In this document: in pieces, positions 23,666 through 32,124 of the stretch
Layout: each line of letters begins with the position of its first letter
Position numbering within the stretch: position 1 is the first letter of the stretch
DNA from: Bdellovibrionales bacterium CG12_big_fil_rev_8_21_14_0_65_38_15
GTDB taxonomy: Bacteria; Bdellovibrionota; Bacteriovoracia; Bacteriovoracales; Bacteriovoracaceae
Assembly (NCBI GenBank): GCA_002787775.1
Contig: PCUW01000028.1
Span: 1 to 62,679 of the forward strand
Reading direction: 5' to 3'
DNA length: 62,679 bases
Notes under the pieces: model-generated
Database searches by the model: none
Seen by the model: only the letters and a program-made list of their open reading frames with translations
What the model was told of the DNA's origin: nothing
Position numbers and translations under genes: made by a program

Positions 23666-24767
23666 ACCTGAAGTGCATGATGTCTCCATCCTTCACTTCA
23701 TATTCTTTGCCTTCTACTCTAAACTTTCCAGCTTCTTTTACTTTTGATTCTGTTCCATATTGAAAAAGATCTTCACAGTGAAAGACCTCTGCCTTAATGA
23801 ATCCACGCTCAAAGTCCGTGTGAATAACACCAGCAGCTTGAGGAGCCTTATCGCCAGCATGAAATGTCCATGCTCTGACTTCTTTTTCGCCAGCCGTAAA
23901 ATATGTTCTTAGACCCAACATATCGTATGCAAATTTTGCCAAAACCTGAAGGCCTGACTTTTCAATGCCAGCAGCTTCCATAAATTCAGCACGCTCTTCT
24001 TCTGTTTCAAGTGATGCAATTTCACTTTCAAGCTTGCCACAAATCATAAATGTTTTTGCATTTTCTGTTTGAGCATGTTCTTTAACTTTTTCTACAAATT
24101 CGTTTCCGTTATTCGTAACGGCGTCCTCATCAACATTACAAAGATATAAAACAGGCTTAAGAGTAATTAGGTTTAAATCATCGATAGTTTCTTTTTCATC
24201 GTCAGTAAGATCCATCATTCTAGCGGCATTACCTTCAGCAAGTTCTTTTTGAAGCTTTTCTAAGATTGGCTGCTGTGCTTTTGCCTTACCAGATATTTCT
24301 TTATTTTGACTTTTTATCGCCTTTGCCGCCCCACCTAATCTTCTTTCGACAACTTCAAGGTCGGCTAGCGCCAACTCTAAATTGATTGTTTGAATATCTT
24401 CGATTGGATCAATTCTTCCGGCAACGTGAATAACGTCATCATCTTGAAAACAGCGGACAACGTGAATGACGGCATTAACAGAACGAATATGTCCTAGAAA
24501 CTGGTTTCCAAGACCCTCGCCTTTAGATGCGCCTTTAACTAAACCGGCGATATCAACAAACTCAACAACTGTTGGAATAGTTTTTTGAGGTTTAATAAAT
24601 TTTGTAATTTGATCTAATCTATCATCAGCAACAGAGACGATCCCTACGTTTGGCTCAATTGTACAAAATGGGTAATTGGCTGCTTCTGCCGGAGCTGAAG
24701 TTAGTGCTTGAAACAGAGTTGATTTGCCAACGTTCGGTAGTCCAACAATTCCACAATTTAATGCCAT
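23655..24767 (-). CDS. ychF: YchF/OLA1-family ATPase
   Basis: A 370-residue Obg-related P-loop protein that binds ATP rather than GTP and associates with ribosomes. GLPNVGKSTLFQALT is the P-loop, NYPFCTIEPNVG the switch I/G2 region, DIAGLVKGASKGEGLGNQFL the G3 region, and NVDED sits where other GTPases have NKxD, as known for YchF. A coiled-coil (about 125-200) and a C-terminal TGS domain (GVIHTDFERGFIKAEV) complete it. It is last in the prs-pth-ychF operon, a layout shared with many proteobacteria. Confidence 0.95.
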   Translation of the reverse strand: MALNCGIVGLPNVGKSTLFQALTSAPAEAANYPFCTIEPNVGIVSVADDRLDQITKFIKPQKTIPTVVEFVDIAGLVKGASKGEGLGNQFLGHIRSVNAVIHVVRCFQDDDVIHVAGRIDPIEDIQTINLELALADLEVVERRLGGAAKAIKSQNKEISGKAKAQQPILEKLQKELAEGNAARMMDLTDDEKETIDDLNLITLKPVLYLCNVDEDAVTNNGNEFVEKVKEHAQTENAKTFMICGKLESEIASLETEEERAEFMEAAGIEKSGLQVLAKFAYDMLGLRTYFTAGEKEVRAWTFHAGDKAPQAAGVIHTDFERGFIKAEVFHCEDLFQYGTESKVKEAGKFRVEGKEYEVKDGDIMHFRFNV

Positions 24768-24775
24768 ACTATTTC

Positions 24776-25342
24776 CTAAGGTGTAGGTATCAATGCTTTT
24801 CGACTATAGCGTGATGCCGCCTTGTCGTAGCCTTCGGTTTGGTAAAGTTCCACGGCCCTAGCCGTTGCGTCAAGATAATCGTTGAGTTGTATTTGTTCGT
24901 CATTAGAAAAATTGGATAAAACCCAATTACTGACGCTTCCAACACTAGGCCGGCCTATTCCAACGCGAAGTCGCATATAGTCAGGCGTTCCCAAGAGCTG
25001 GCTGATTGATTTTAGACCATTATGACCGGCACTTCCGCCGCCTTTTTTAAAGGCGATGGTTCCAAAGGGAAGGTCTAATTCATCATGGATAACGAGAATA
25101 TTTGCAGGTGTTACTTTAAAAAACTGCGCTGCTGGAACCAGGCTCTCACCAGATAAATTCATAAAGGTTTGTGGTTTTAAAAAGACACTTTCTGAATCAA
25201 TGGCAAAAAGACCTTTAAACTTATCTTTCCATATAAGACGGTCACTTTTCTTTAAATGATTTAGAACGAGCCAAGCGACATTATGTCTCGTTTGCTCATA
25301 TTCATTTCCAGGATTTCCAAGGGCGACGATAAGATTATTCAC
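24776..25342 (-). CDS. pth: Peptidyl-tRNA hydrolase
   Basis: Recycles peptidyl-tRNA released from ribosomes by cutting the ester bond. The 188-residue protein has VALGNPGNEYEQTRHNVAW with catalytic His20, PQTFMNLSG, HDELDLPFG with the conserved Asp, and GGGSAGHNGLKSI. The last part (about 110-188) includes RLRVGIGRP and a basic tail. It lies between prs and ychF with gaps of 3 and 8 bases; the usual rplY (L25) gene that often lies between prs and pth is not here. Confidence 0.96.
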   Translation of the reverse strand: MNNLIVALGNPGNEYEQTRHNVAWLVLNHLKKSDRLIWKDKFKGLFAIDSESVFLKPQTFMNLSGESLVPAAQFFKVTPANILVIHDELDLPFGTIAFKKGGGSAGHNGLKSISQLLGTPDYMRLRVGIGRPSVGSVSNWVLSNFSNDEQIQLNDYLDATARAVELYQTEGYDKAASRYSRKALIPTP

Positions 25343-25345
25343 AGG

Positions 25346-26290
25346 TTACACAAACAAAGAGCTAACTGAATCGTTATTAAAAGTTCTATGAATGGCTTTT
25401 GATAAAATATCTGAAACAGAAAGTACTTTAATTTTGTCCATCGCCTTGCCAGCGTCTGAAAGAGGAATGGTATCAGTGACGATGATTTGATCTAGCTCAG
25501 GACTTTGAGCAATACGCTCTAGAGCTGGTGCAGAAAACACGGGGTGAGTGGCACAGGCGTAAACCTTTAATGCCCCATGATCCTTCAAAGCTTTGCATGC
25601 TTCAATTAAGGTGCCTGCAGTATCAACCATATCATCAACAATAATACAGTCTTTACCCTGGACATTACCGACGATGTTCATTGCCTTTGCAATATTTTTT
25701 CCGATACGTCTTTTATCAATCATCGCTAAATCACATTTAAGTTTTTTAGCATAATGCCTTACGCGCTCAACGCCACCAGCATCTGGTGAAACCATAATCG
25801 TATTATCGGTATAAACATTACTTTCTAGGTAATCCAAAAGAACCGGTGAAGAGTAAATATTATCAAATGGAATATTAAAGAATCCCTGAATCTGTCCAGC
25901 ATGCAAATCCATCGTGATCACACGAGTTGCACCAGCAACTGTTAATAGATCTGCCACTAGTTTTGCGGTAATAGGTGTTCTTGGTGAAACTTTTCGGTCT
26001 TGTCTGGCGTAACCATAGTTTGGAATAACAGCAGTTATTGAGGTTGCCGAAGCTCTTTTTAGAGCATCAATCATGATCAATAATTCCATTAAATTATCAT
26101 TAACTGGTGGGCATGTTGATTGAACGACAAAGACGTCTGCGCCTCTGACATTTTTTTCTATCTCACAAAAAATTTCACCGTTCGCAAATCTCACTAACTG
26201 TGGATTAACTAACGACACATCAAGATGCTCAGAAATTTTTCTGGATAAATCTGGATTGGAAGTGCCTGATACGAGGACTATCCGTTTCAT
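25346..26290 (-). CDS. prs: Ribose-phosphate pyrophosphokinase
   Basis: Makes PRPP from ribose-5-phosphate and ATP, feeding purine, pyrimidine, NAD, histidine and tryptophan synthesis. The 314-residue protein has the class I signatures GEIFCEIEKNVRGADVFVVQ, YGYARQDRKVSPRTPITAKL, DLHAGQIQGFF and the PRPP loop DDMVDTAGTLIEA. A GGCGGAG ribosome site precedes the ATG. It starts 27 bases downstream of a tRNA-Gln gene on the same strand, so prs mRNA may be produced by tRNA processing. Confidence 0.96.
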   Translation of the reverse strand: MKRIVLVSGTSNPDLSRKISEHLDVSLVNPQLVRFANGEIFCEIEKNVRGADVFVVQSTCPPVNDNLMELLIMIDALKRASATSITAVIPNYGYARQDRKVSPRTPITAKLVADLLTVAGATRVITMDLHAGQIQGFFNIPFDNIYSSPVLLDYLESNVYTDNTIMVSPDAGGVERVRHYAKKLKCDLAMIDKRRIGKNIAKAMNIVGNVQGKDCIIVDDMVDTAGTLIEACKALKDHGALKVYACATHPVFSAPALERIAQSPELDQIIVTDTIPLSDAGKAMDKIKVLSVSDILSKAIHRTFNNDSVSSLFV

Positions 26291-26317
26291 ACTCCGCCTT
26301 TGGGGCTTAGTTGAAGA

Positions 26318-26393
26318 TGGTAGGGGTAGAAGGACTCGAACCTTCGTATGGCAGAATCAAAATCTGCTGACTTAGCCACTTGTCGATACCCCT
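26318..26393 (-). tRNA. tRNA-Gln (anticodon TTG)
   Basis: A 76-base tRNA with encoded CCA. The acceptor stem AGGGGTA pairs with TACCCCT, the discriminator is A, and the anticodon stem GCAGA/TCTGC frames the loop TTTTGAT, giving anticodon TTG for CAA. The T-arm AGGTTCGAGTCCT is standard. The first pair is A1-U72, whereas bacterial Gln tRNAs usually have U1-A72 (an identity feature for GlnRS). A promoter lies just upstream, and prs follows 27 bases later. Confidence 0.96.
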
Positions 26394-26406
26394 ACATCTT
26401 GCAGGA

Positions 26407-26435
26407 ACTATACATTGCCCAAAAAACTTCGGCAA
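26407..26435 (-). promoter_or_regulatory. Promoter of tRNA-Gln
   Basis: On the minus strand, TTGCCG (26435-26430), 17-base spacer and TATAGT (26412-26407), preceded by TG. Transcription should start near 26400, seven bases before the tRNA. Because prs follows closely, this promoter probably also drives prs-pth-ychF. It sits right after the upstream PBP gene. Confidence 0.75.
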
Positions 26436-26437
26436 CC

Positions 26438-28351
26438 TTAAAGCTCTTCTTCGCTCTGCACTTTTAGACTTGCGACACAGTGCAAATCATTAAATAATTT
26501 GCCTCGATAAAGTAGATAATTCTCTAAGATTCTAAAGGCGGTTGAGCTCCCATACAGTGGCAATGACTTACCGCTTCTTTCAGTTTCTTGCCCGACCCAA
26601 ATCACGCTTATAAATCTGCCATCAAAAAAGACAAACCAATTATCTCGCCCACCATTGGTCGTGCCCGTTTTTCCAAAAAAACGCATCTGCGACATGACCT
26701 TGCCGACAACTCTTTTAATTGTTGTTTGATTTGGATCATCAAGAACATTAATAATTCCAGAACCAACTTCGCCGCATTGTTCATCGAAAAAACCTTGATA
26801 GGCCAAAGCCAATTCTTCCAGACTCATCTCAACAGCTCCAAGTAATTGAGATGGATACTGCCCAAGTGGAGTTTTTAAATGTGGGATTTTAGGTAAAAGT
26901 TTTTGCTCTAACTTTTCAAAACCGACATCTTTTGCCAGTCTTATAATCGGCCGATTTAAAGATTGCCTTAAAGCTTCAGCGATTGAAATCTCAGGCTCTT
27001 CAACATGGTGACTTTCTTGTGGCGACCATTTTCCTGACAAGAGATTCAAATTAATTTCAGACGTGTCGACCATAGAATTCAAGTCGTAACCAAGATTGAT
27101 AAGCTCAGAATAAATTAAAGGTTTAAGTGTGCTTCCAACTTGATGTCTTTCTTGTGTTGTAGCAATAATTCTATCCCGCTCAAATTTTGAATAGAATTGA
27201 AAATAGTCTTTAGTATCGGTTTTATTACTCCAGCTTTTAACCACTGCCTTCACGGCAAGGTCCGTATCCGGCGCCTTCTCTTTTGAAATAGCGAGGATCG
27301 ATTCTGCACCCCTAATGAAAACAAATTTGCCAAATGGTTCCATAGGACCATTATCTATTTTAGTTGAAAGCCACCAAGAATATAAAGGCCTCTCACCTTT
27401 CTTTTCTAGTTTTGCAAGTCCCTCACTCCACTTGCTCCATTGATCATCACTCCAAATAGCTTCACTCGAATCGATGACATTTTTATCGATCAATGATTTC
27501 CAAACAGAGCTCACTCTCGACTTTAATCGTTCCAGATTCCTAATCGGGTGATAAAAACTTGGACCTTTTAGTAAGCTCACAAGTATGGTCGCTTCATATA
27601 CCTCAAGGTCTCTTGGCCTTTTTTGAAAGTATAAAATGCTTGCGGCATGAAACCCTTTAACATTAATTCCCTGAAGAACGCCCCAGTACACCTCATTGAG
27701 GTAAGCTTGGATAATTTCTTCTTTTTCAAATTTCACTTCAATACTTACGGCAACAATCAGCTCTTTAAGTTTTCTCCAAATACTTTTTTCACTTGAAAGA
27801 AATAAATTTTTGGCTAACTGCTGAGTGATGGTTGAGCCACCTTCAACAAATCCAAATGCCATAATGTCTTTTACAACCGCCCTAGCGATGGCCTTAAAAT
27901 CAAAACCAACGTGACTTAAAAAACGTATGTCTTCGATTCCGATTAATCCGCGCCAAATCATGCTTGGTATTTCTCGAAAAGGTCTTCTCGATTGCAAACA
28001 GTAAAGCTCGTCGCAATCATTTACAAAGGGGGGACTTAAAACAAGATCTTCATTGATGGCGATGATACCTTTTGAAATCGTTGTTCGATTGGACTCATTA
28101 AATAGAAGAGAATCGTCTGCACTAAAAGCCAAGTAAGTGTTGAGATCTGCACTTCTAACCAAAGAGCCTGCTTCTAATTTATCAGCGAGACTTGAATTGC
28201 CTTCAGTCTTTGTGATGGATCGAGTCAAAACTTCTTTAATTTCATCAAGTTTGATTTGCGATAACGTCGTAAAGACAAAAACCAAGATAGTTAAAAGAAA
28301 CATGAAGCTCATGCCTGAGATTATTAATAATATCTTGTGCTTACGCGCCAT
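26438..28351 (-). CDS. Class A penicillin-binding protein (glycosyltransferase plus transpeptidase)
   Basis: A 637-residue bifunctional peptidoglycan synthase anchored by one N-terminal helix (about 7-30). The GT51 domain has EDIRFLSHVGFD with the catalytic Glu and GGSTITQQLAKNLFL. The transpeptidase domain carries the three penicillin-site motifs: GSTLKP (SxxK with the acyl-serine), RQSLNRP (SxN) and FGKTGTTNGG (KTG). All are intact. It is shorter than E. coli PBP1a (850) or PBP1b (844), lacking the extra regulatory domains, and close to minimal PBP1 forms. An AAGGCAG ribosome site precedes the ATG. Confidence 0.93.
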   Translation of the reverse strand: MARKHKILLIISGMSFMFLLTILVFVFTTLSQIKLDEIKEVLTRSITKTEGNSSLADKLEAGSLVRSADLNTYLAFSADDSLLFNESNRTTISKGIIAINEDLVLSPPFVNDCDELYCLQSRRPFREIPSMIWRGLIGIEDIRFLSHVGFDFKAIARAVVKDIMAFGFVEGGSTITQQLAKNLFLSSEKSIWRKLKELIVAVSIEVKFEKEEIIQAYLNEVYWGVLQGINVKGFHAASILYFQKRPRDLEVYEATILVSLLKGPSFYHPIRNLERLKSRVSSVWKSLIDKNVIDSSEAIWSDDQWSKWSEGLAKLEKKGERPLYSWWLSTKIDNGPMEPFGKFVFIRGAESILAISKEKAPDTDLAVKAVVKSWSNKTDTKDYFQFYSKFERDRIIATTQERHQVGSTLKPLIYSELINLGYDLNSMVDTSEINLNLLSGKWSPQESHHVEEPEISIAEALRQSLNRPIIRLAKDVGFEKLEQKLLPKIPHLKTPLGQYPSQLLGAVEMSLEELALAYQGFFDEQCGEVGSGIINVLDDPNQTTIKRVVGKVMSQMRFFGKTGTTNGGRDNWFVFFDGRFISVIWVGQETERSGKSLPLYGSSTAFRILENYLLYRGKLFNDLHCVASLKVQSEEEL

Positions 28352-28378
28352 GAACTGCCTTTTATCCTACGGTCTTCT

Positions 28379-28407
28379 TTGACTTCGCCCCACTGTTTTA
28401 ATATGCT
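28379..28407 (+). promoter_or_regulatory. Strong promoter of the 28463 barrel gene
   Basis: TTGACT (28379-28384), 17-base spacer, TATGCT (28402-28407). The start near 28414 gives a leader of about 50 bases with GGGAGA before the TTG start. Monocistronic unit ending at a terminator, as for abundant outer-membrane proteins. Confidence 0.75.
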
Positions 28408-28462
28408 TGCGATGATTTAAACAACTATTTCTCATTGTGCTGGAATCAGCGGGAGAGCTGCT

Positions 28463-29920
28463 TTGCGTAATTTAATTTTATCCTTCGCAATTTTATCATT
28501 TTTACCTCTAACTGCTCAAGCTCTTCCAATTGATTGGAATGGTGTGTTTGGTGTTGATACGACTTTAATTGATAACTTTAGAAGAATTAAAGAAACAACT
28601 GATAGAACTTCTACTAACACCGGATCACAAGAGTCTCCTCTAGCGGCCGGTAGCAAGGAGAACGCTTCATTTCAGTCTTATATTTTTAGATTGCAACCAA
28701 CAATGATCATTAATGATGCTGCTTCACTTAAGGGTGAAATATCTACCAACTACGGTCGCGGTGGACGCCTTGGTGATGACAGTACACGTACAGCGACAGC
28801 TCGTGATGCAAGTTTCGGCAGTACACTTTATACTCACAACACAACTAACGGTGACACCATTGTTATTAACCAACTTTATGCAGAATTATATTCCGATGCT
28901 GCAACCTGGTTGATTGGTCGTCAAAGTTTTAATTGGGGCTTAGGTGCTGTTTACAATGACGGTTCAGATCGTTGGGATCGTTTTGCAACTGCTCGAGATG
29001 GTATCTCTGGTAAGATTAAAATTGGTAATTTCCAATTAACTCCTTACTGGGCGAAAATTGCACAAACAAACTTCACTAGAGCTTCAAGAATTAGAGAGTT
29101 TGGTGCCTCTGTGCTTTACGACAATGTTGAGCGTGATCTCGCCTTTGGTCTTCTCTATGGTAAAAAAGAAAGTAATACACAATCAACTGCAATCAGCGGC
29201 GATACAAACAACGACTCTACAAATACAAGCCTAGGTGAAACAAACGTTAAAATTACTGATCTCTATCTTTCTAAGAAATTTGGTGATCTCTCGTTTGCCG
29301 TAGAAGTTCCAATAATGAGTGGTGATATTGGAAACTATTTCGAAAATGGAACTGTTGCTAAATATAAGGCTAAGGCAATACTTCTTGAGTCTGCTTACAA
29401 AATTTCTGAAAAGTGGAAACTACAGATTTTTGCTGGTCAGGTTTCTGGCCAAGGTGCTGGCGGAACAGACTTTGAGGCCATGTATCTTCACCCTAATTAT
29501 CAAATTGCAAATTTAATGTTCCGCTATGATCTTCGTTCAATAAGTTCTGGTGCTCAAATTTACGATTCATATGTTCACAACGCGACCTATGCAAAGCTTG
29601 GTGCCTCTTACTCAACGGGCAAATGGGACTGGGATGCAGCTCTAATTTGGGCAAAGGCCGATCAGGTTGCCGAGACAGGTAAAGTTTCTTACAACCACAC
29701 AACTGGTAAAACGTTTACCGCTCAATCAACACAATCGGATGATCTTGGAACAGAGATAGATCTTGGATTTAATTATAAGTGGAATCAAGAAGTTCATGTG
29801 GGTGGTTCGGCCGGTTATCTGATGACTGGTGATTACTATGCTTATACTAATGATCCTGCCCAAAAGAATAATGCAGACAATACCTTTGTGCTGCAGCTAC
29901 GAACTTCAATTGATTTTTAA
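28463..29920 (+). CDS. Outer-membrane beta-barrel protein, 485 aa
   Basis: A secreted barrel starting at TTG with GGGAGA six bases upstream. The signal peptide is about MRNLILSFAILSFLPLTAQA. The body is a series of alternating amphipathic strands with turns rich in Gly, Asn and Thr, such as INQLYAELYSDAATWLIGRQ and SFNWGLGAVYNDG, and ends VLQLRTSIDF with a terminal Phe for the Bam complex. It resembles alginate-export/phosphate-selective type porins in style (the ATWLIGRQSFNWGLG segment is typical of DUF1302/porin-like proteins), but the substrate is unknown. It stands alone between a strong promoter and a terminator. Confidence 0.78.
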   Translation: MRNLILSFAILSFLPLTAQALPIDWNGVFGVDTTLIDNFRRIKETTDRTSTNTGSQESPLAAGSKENASFQSYIFRLQPTMIINDAASLKGEISTNYGRGGRLGDDSTRTATARDASFGSTLYTHNTTNGDTIVINQLYAELYSDAATWLIGRQSFNWGLGAVYNDGSDRWDRFATARDGISGKIKIGNFQLTPYWAKIAQTNFTRASRIREFGASVLYDNVERDLAFGLLYGKKESNTQSTAISGDTNNDSTNTSLGETNVKITDLYLSKKFGDLSFAVEVPIMSGDIGNYFENGTVAKYKAKAILLESAYKISEKWKLQIFAGQVSGQGAGGTDFEAMYLHPNYQIANLMFRYDLRSISSGAQIYDSYVHNATYAKLGASYSTGKWDWDAALIWAKADQVAETGKVSYNHTTGKTFTAQSTQSDDLGTEIDLGFNYKWNQEVHVGGSAGYLMTGDYYAYTNDPAQKNNADNTFVLQLRTSIDF

Positions 29921-29924
29921 GCCA

Positions 29925-29954
29925 TAAAAAAAGCCTCCCATCGGGAGGCTTTTT
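29925..29954. terminator. Bidirectional terminator after the barrel gene
   Basis: AAGCCTCCC (29931-29939), ATC loop, GGGAGGCTT (29943-29951), with an A run on the left and a T run on the right. It serves the barrel gene and the convergent gene ending at 29958. Confidence 0.95.
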
Positions 29955-29957
29955 ATT

Positions 29958-32000
29958 TTAATTTCCCATCATGTAATAGGGGCTAATTCCGCCCTGTCCT
30001 TGCATCATTCCTGGCTGCTGATACATCATTTGCTGCCCACCCTGTTGCATAAACTGACCTGGCTGCTGGTACATCATTTGTTGTTGTTGCATTCCATATG
30101 GGTTTTGTCCCATCATCGGTGAATATGGCATCATTTGAGATTGCTGCCCAAACTGTTGCATACCTGCCGGAGAGCGAAGTGAGCCCATTGGATTACCCAT
30201 TCCCATCGACATGCCACCCATATCGTACGATGAATAACTACCACTTGAGTATGAATCACCATAAAGATAGCTATAGTCATCACCATAGTTAGAATAGATA
30301 TCCATATCGTCGTAAGTTGAACCACGCTCTGATTCAAATCTCTCTACCGACGCTTCATATTGATTTGAAAGACTACTATAGTGTTCGCCTCTTCTTCTAA
30401 GATTTTTAAGATCTCTTTCACGTGTAGACATCGCTCTACGCCTGCGACCTTCAGCACCTCTTTGGAATTGCTGACAACGAACTGGGTTGCTAACACCACC
30501 AATAAAGTTTCTGCCGCAGTATTTTTTCATTTGATCTTGTTCGCCTTTTTCATAGCGCTGCCAGTTTCTATTAACTCTTTCGTACGCCTGACTAACTCTT
30601 CTTTGAGATGAAGTTAATGGGGCTCTATCAAGATTTCTTACGCGGTAGCTATCGTCCCAGTCTTGAACAACTTGGGTCATAAAAGTTTCCATACGATCAG
30701 TAACAAACTTATTGGCGCGCTCAACAGAGATCTGCTCGCCACGTCTTGCATCTGGTCTACCAACATACACTCTAGAAAACGCTTCAGATTTTAAGCGAAA
30801 GCCTTCAATCTTTTCTGCTTGATCAATAAGTGCAAATTCTTCTAGTCCTTTATACAGATCTCTAAGACCACGACTACTTCTTTTGGCGTAAGCGCCAACG
30901 GCTTCGTTTAATGATTTTAATCTGTCTTGAATTTCAGTTTGACGTGATCTTGATGTTGTCTGACCGTGCTCTTGAATAAGAGTGTCAATTTCTGAAATTG
31001 ATGGAGAAATAACAACATCATTTAACTCTGAAAGTAATGTTGCATATTCATTACTTAAACGAATAGCTTCATCCTCAGATACGCCAACCTTTCTACCGGC
31101 AGCAATATCATCAGCACTTGGTTTAAACTGAGCTTCGATTTCATCAAAACGTGTATAAATCTCAGTCGCACGTTGAGCTCTTGCAGTATCAAGTGCTCCC
31201 TGCAATACATTTCTAAGGAGTGATGCGTTCCCCAGAGTACTTGCATCAAGTCTTTCAAGCTCGCGAAGAATTTGTTCGTAGTCCAAGCTATTACAAGCTC
31301 TAAAGGCACGATCAGCGGCTTCACTTTCTGGCGAAAGATATACTGAAGCTCCACCCTCTTGAAGTGATTCACGTTTAGAACATGTATCCGCTGAGGCTAA
31401 CCAACCAGATGGAAAGGCCGCACCATAATTACCATTTGTAGGATTTGGATTGGGAGACATAAAAAAAGCTTCAATATTTTTTGAAGCATCAAAACTAGGA
31501 AGATCAATATATTCAAAAGATGCCTCTGAAATAGTTGCCTTGGATGCATCAAACTTTGATCCGTCTGCACTTAGGATACCCTTACTTTTTAAGCAAGATG
31601 TATATTCATCATATGACTTATCGTTCGCTGCAGTGACTTGAATATTGTTATCCACAACTTGGTACTGAAATCTAATATTTAGACAATCACCATAGTGCGC
31701 CGGAATTTGAACTTTCAATTTTCTAGTTTGGCCTTGAACCATCGAGATATTATAGTCTCCGGGTGAAACCATTAGACTTCTTAGCATTTGCAAACTCACT
31801 CGATTTGCAGTGCTACAAGTCTCTCTTGTCGAAGGTAATGTTGTGACCGAAACGTCTGTCTGTGGCGCTGATTGCACTGTCGTTCCGCCGCCAGAACCAG
31901 AACTTCCTCCTGGTGTATTTACAACTGAAAACTGCGCCCAAGCGCTAGAACTCGATGCAAATGCAGCAAATAGGATAAAGAGTTTAAGCTTCTTTTTCAT
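29958..32000 (-). CDS. Large secreted protein with Met/Gln/Gly/Tyr-rich C-terminal tail
   Basis: A 680-residue secreted protein with signal peptide LFILFAAFASSSSAWAQF and Gly/Ser-rich start. The middle (about 215-545) is helical and highly charged, with long coiled-coil-like stretches (many Arg/Glu, for example RRRRAMSTRERDLKNLRRRG). The last 110 residues are low complexity: first Tyr/Ser/Asp, then Met/Gln/Gly/Pro, with the 9-mer QQMMYQQPG occurring twice. Four or more cysteines lie in the N-terminal part. I know no matching family. The tail has the composition of self-assembling or adhesive sequences. GGTTGTTACT precedes the ATG; a likely promoter is at 32087-32114. Confidence 0.65.
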   Translation of the reverse strand: MKKKLKLFILFAAFASSSSAWAQFSVVNTPGGSSGSGGGTTVQSAPQTDVSVTTLPSTRETCSTANRVSLQMLRSLMVSPGDYNISMVQGQTRKLKVQIPAHYGDCLNIRFQYQVVDNNIQVTAANDKSYDEYTSCLKSKGILSADGSKFDASKATISEASFEYIDLPSFDASKNIEAFFMSPNPNPTNGNYGAAFPSGWLASADTCSKRESLQEGGASVYLSPESEAADRAFRACNSLDYEQILRELERLDASTLGNASLLRNVLQGALDTARAQRATEIYTRFDEIEAQFKPSADDIAAGRKVGVSEDEAIRLSNEYATLLSELNDVVISPSISEIDTLIQEHGQTTSRSRQTEIQDRLKSLNEAVGAYAKRSSRGLRDLYKGLEEFALIDQAEKIEGFRLKSEAFSRVYVGRPDARRGEQISVERANKFVTDRMETFMTQVVQDWDDSYRVRNLDRAPLTSSQRRVSQAYERVNRNWQRYEKGEQDQMKKYCGRNFIGGVSNPVRCQQFQRGAEGRRRRAMSTRERDLKNLRRRGEHYSSLSNQYEASVERFESERGSTYDDMDIYSNYGDDYSYLYGDSYSSGSYSSYDMGGMSMGMGNPMGSLRSPAGMQQFGQQSQMMPYSPMMGQNPYGMQQQQMMYQQPGQFMQQGGQQMMYQQPGMMQGQGGISPYYMMGN
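30010..30083. repeat. 26-bp direct repeat encoding the Met/Gln tail
   Basis: Two copies, at 30010-30035 and 30058-30083, differing at two bases, with a 48-base period. They encode the two copies of QQMMYQQPG in the secreted protein and are a possible site of slippage or recombination. Confidence 0.75.
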
Positions 32001-32086
32001 AGTAACAACCCTGGTCTATCGAACTAATTAGGTTCACTTCATTCGACTTTTCGGGATATAGGTTGAAAACTTGAGCTGGTAAGCAG

Positions 32087-32114
32087 AGTTTATTTTTATT
32101 TATCGAATATTCAA
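32087..32114 (-). promoter_or_regulatory. Possible promoter for the 32000 gene
   Basis: On the minus strand, TTGAAT (32114-32109), 16-base spacer, TAAACT (32092-32087), about 95 bases before the start codon. A long leader. Only moderate matches. Confidence 0.4.
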
Positions 32115-32124
32115 CGACTTAGAT

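Noticed and set aside
26291..26317. Attachment-site duplication at the 3' end of tRNA-Gln
   Set aside because: No repeat of the tRNA 3' end and no integrase gene are seen; housekeeping genes follow directly.
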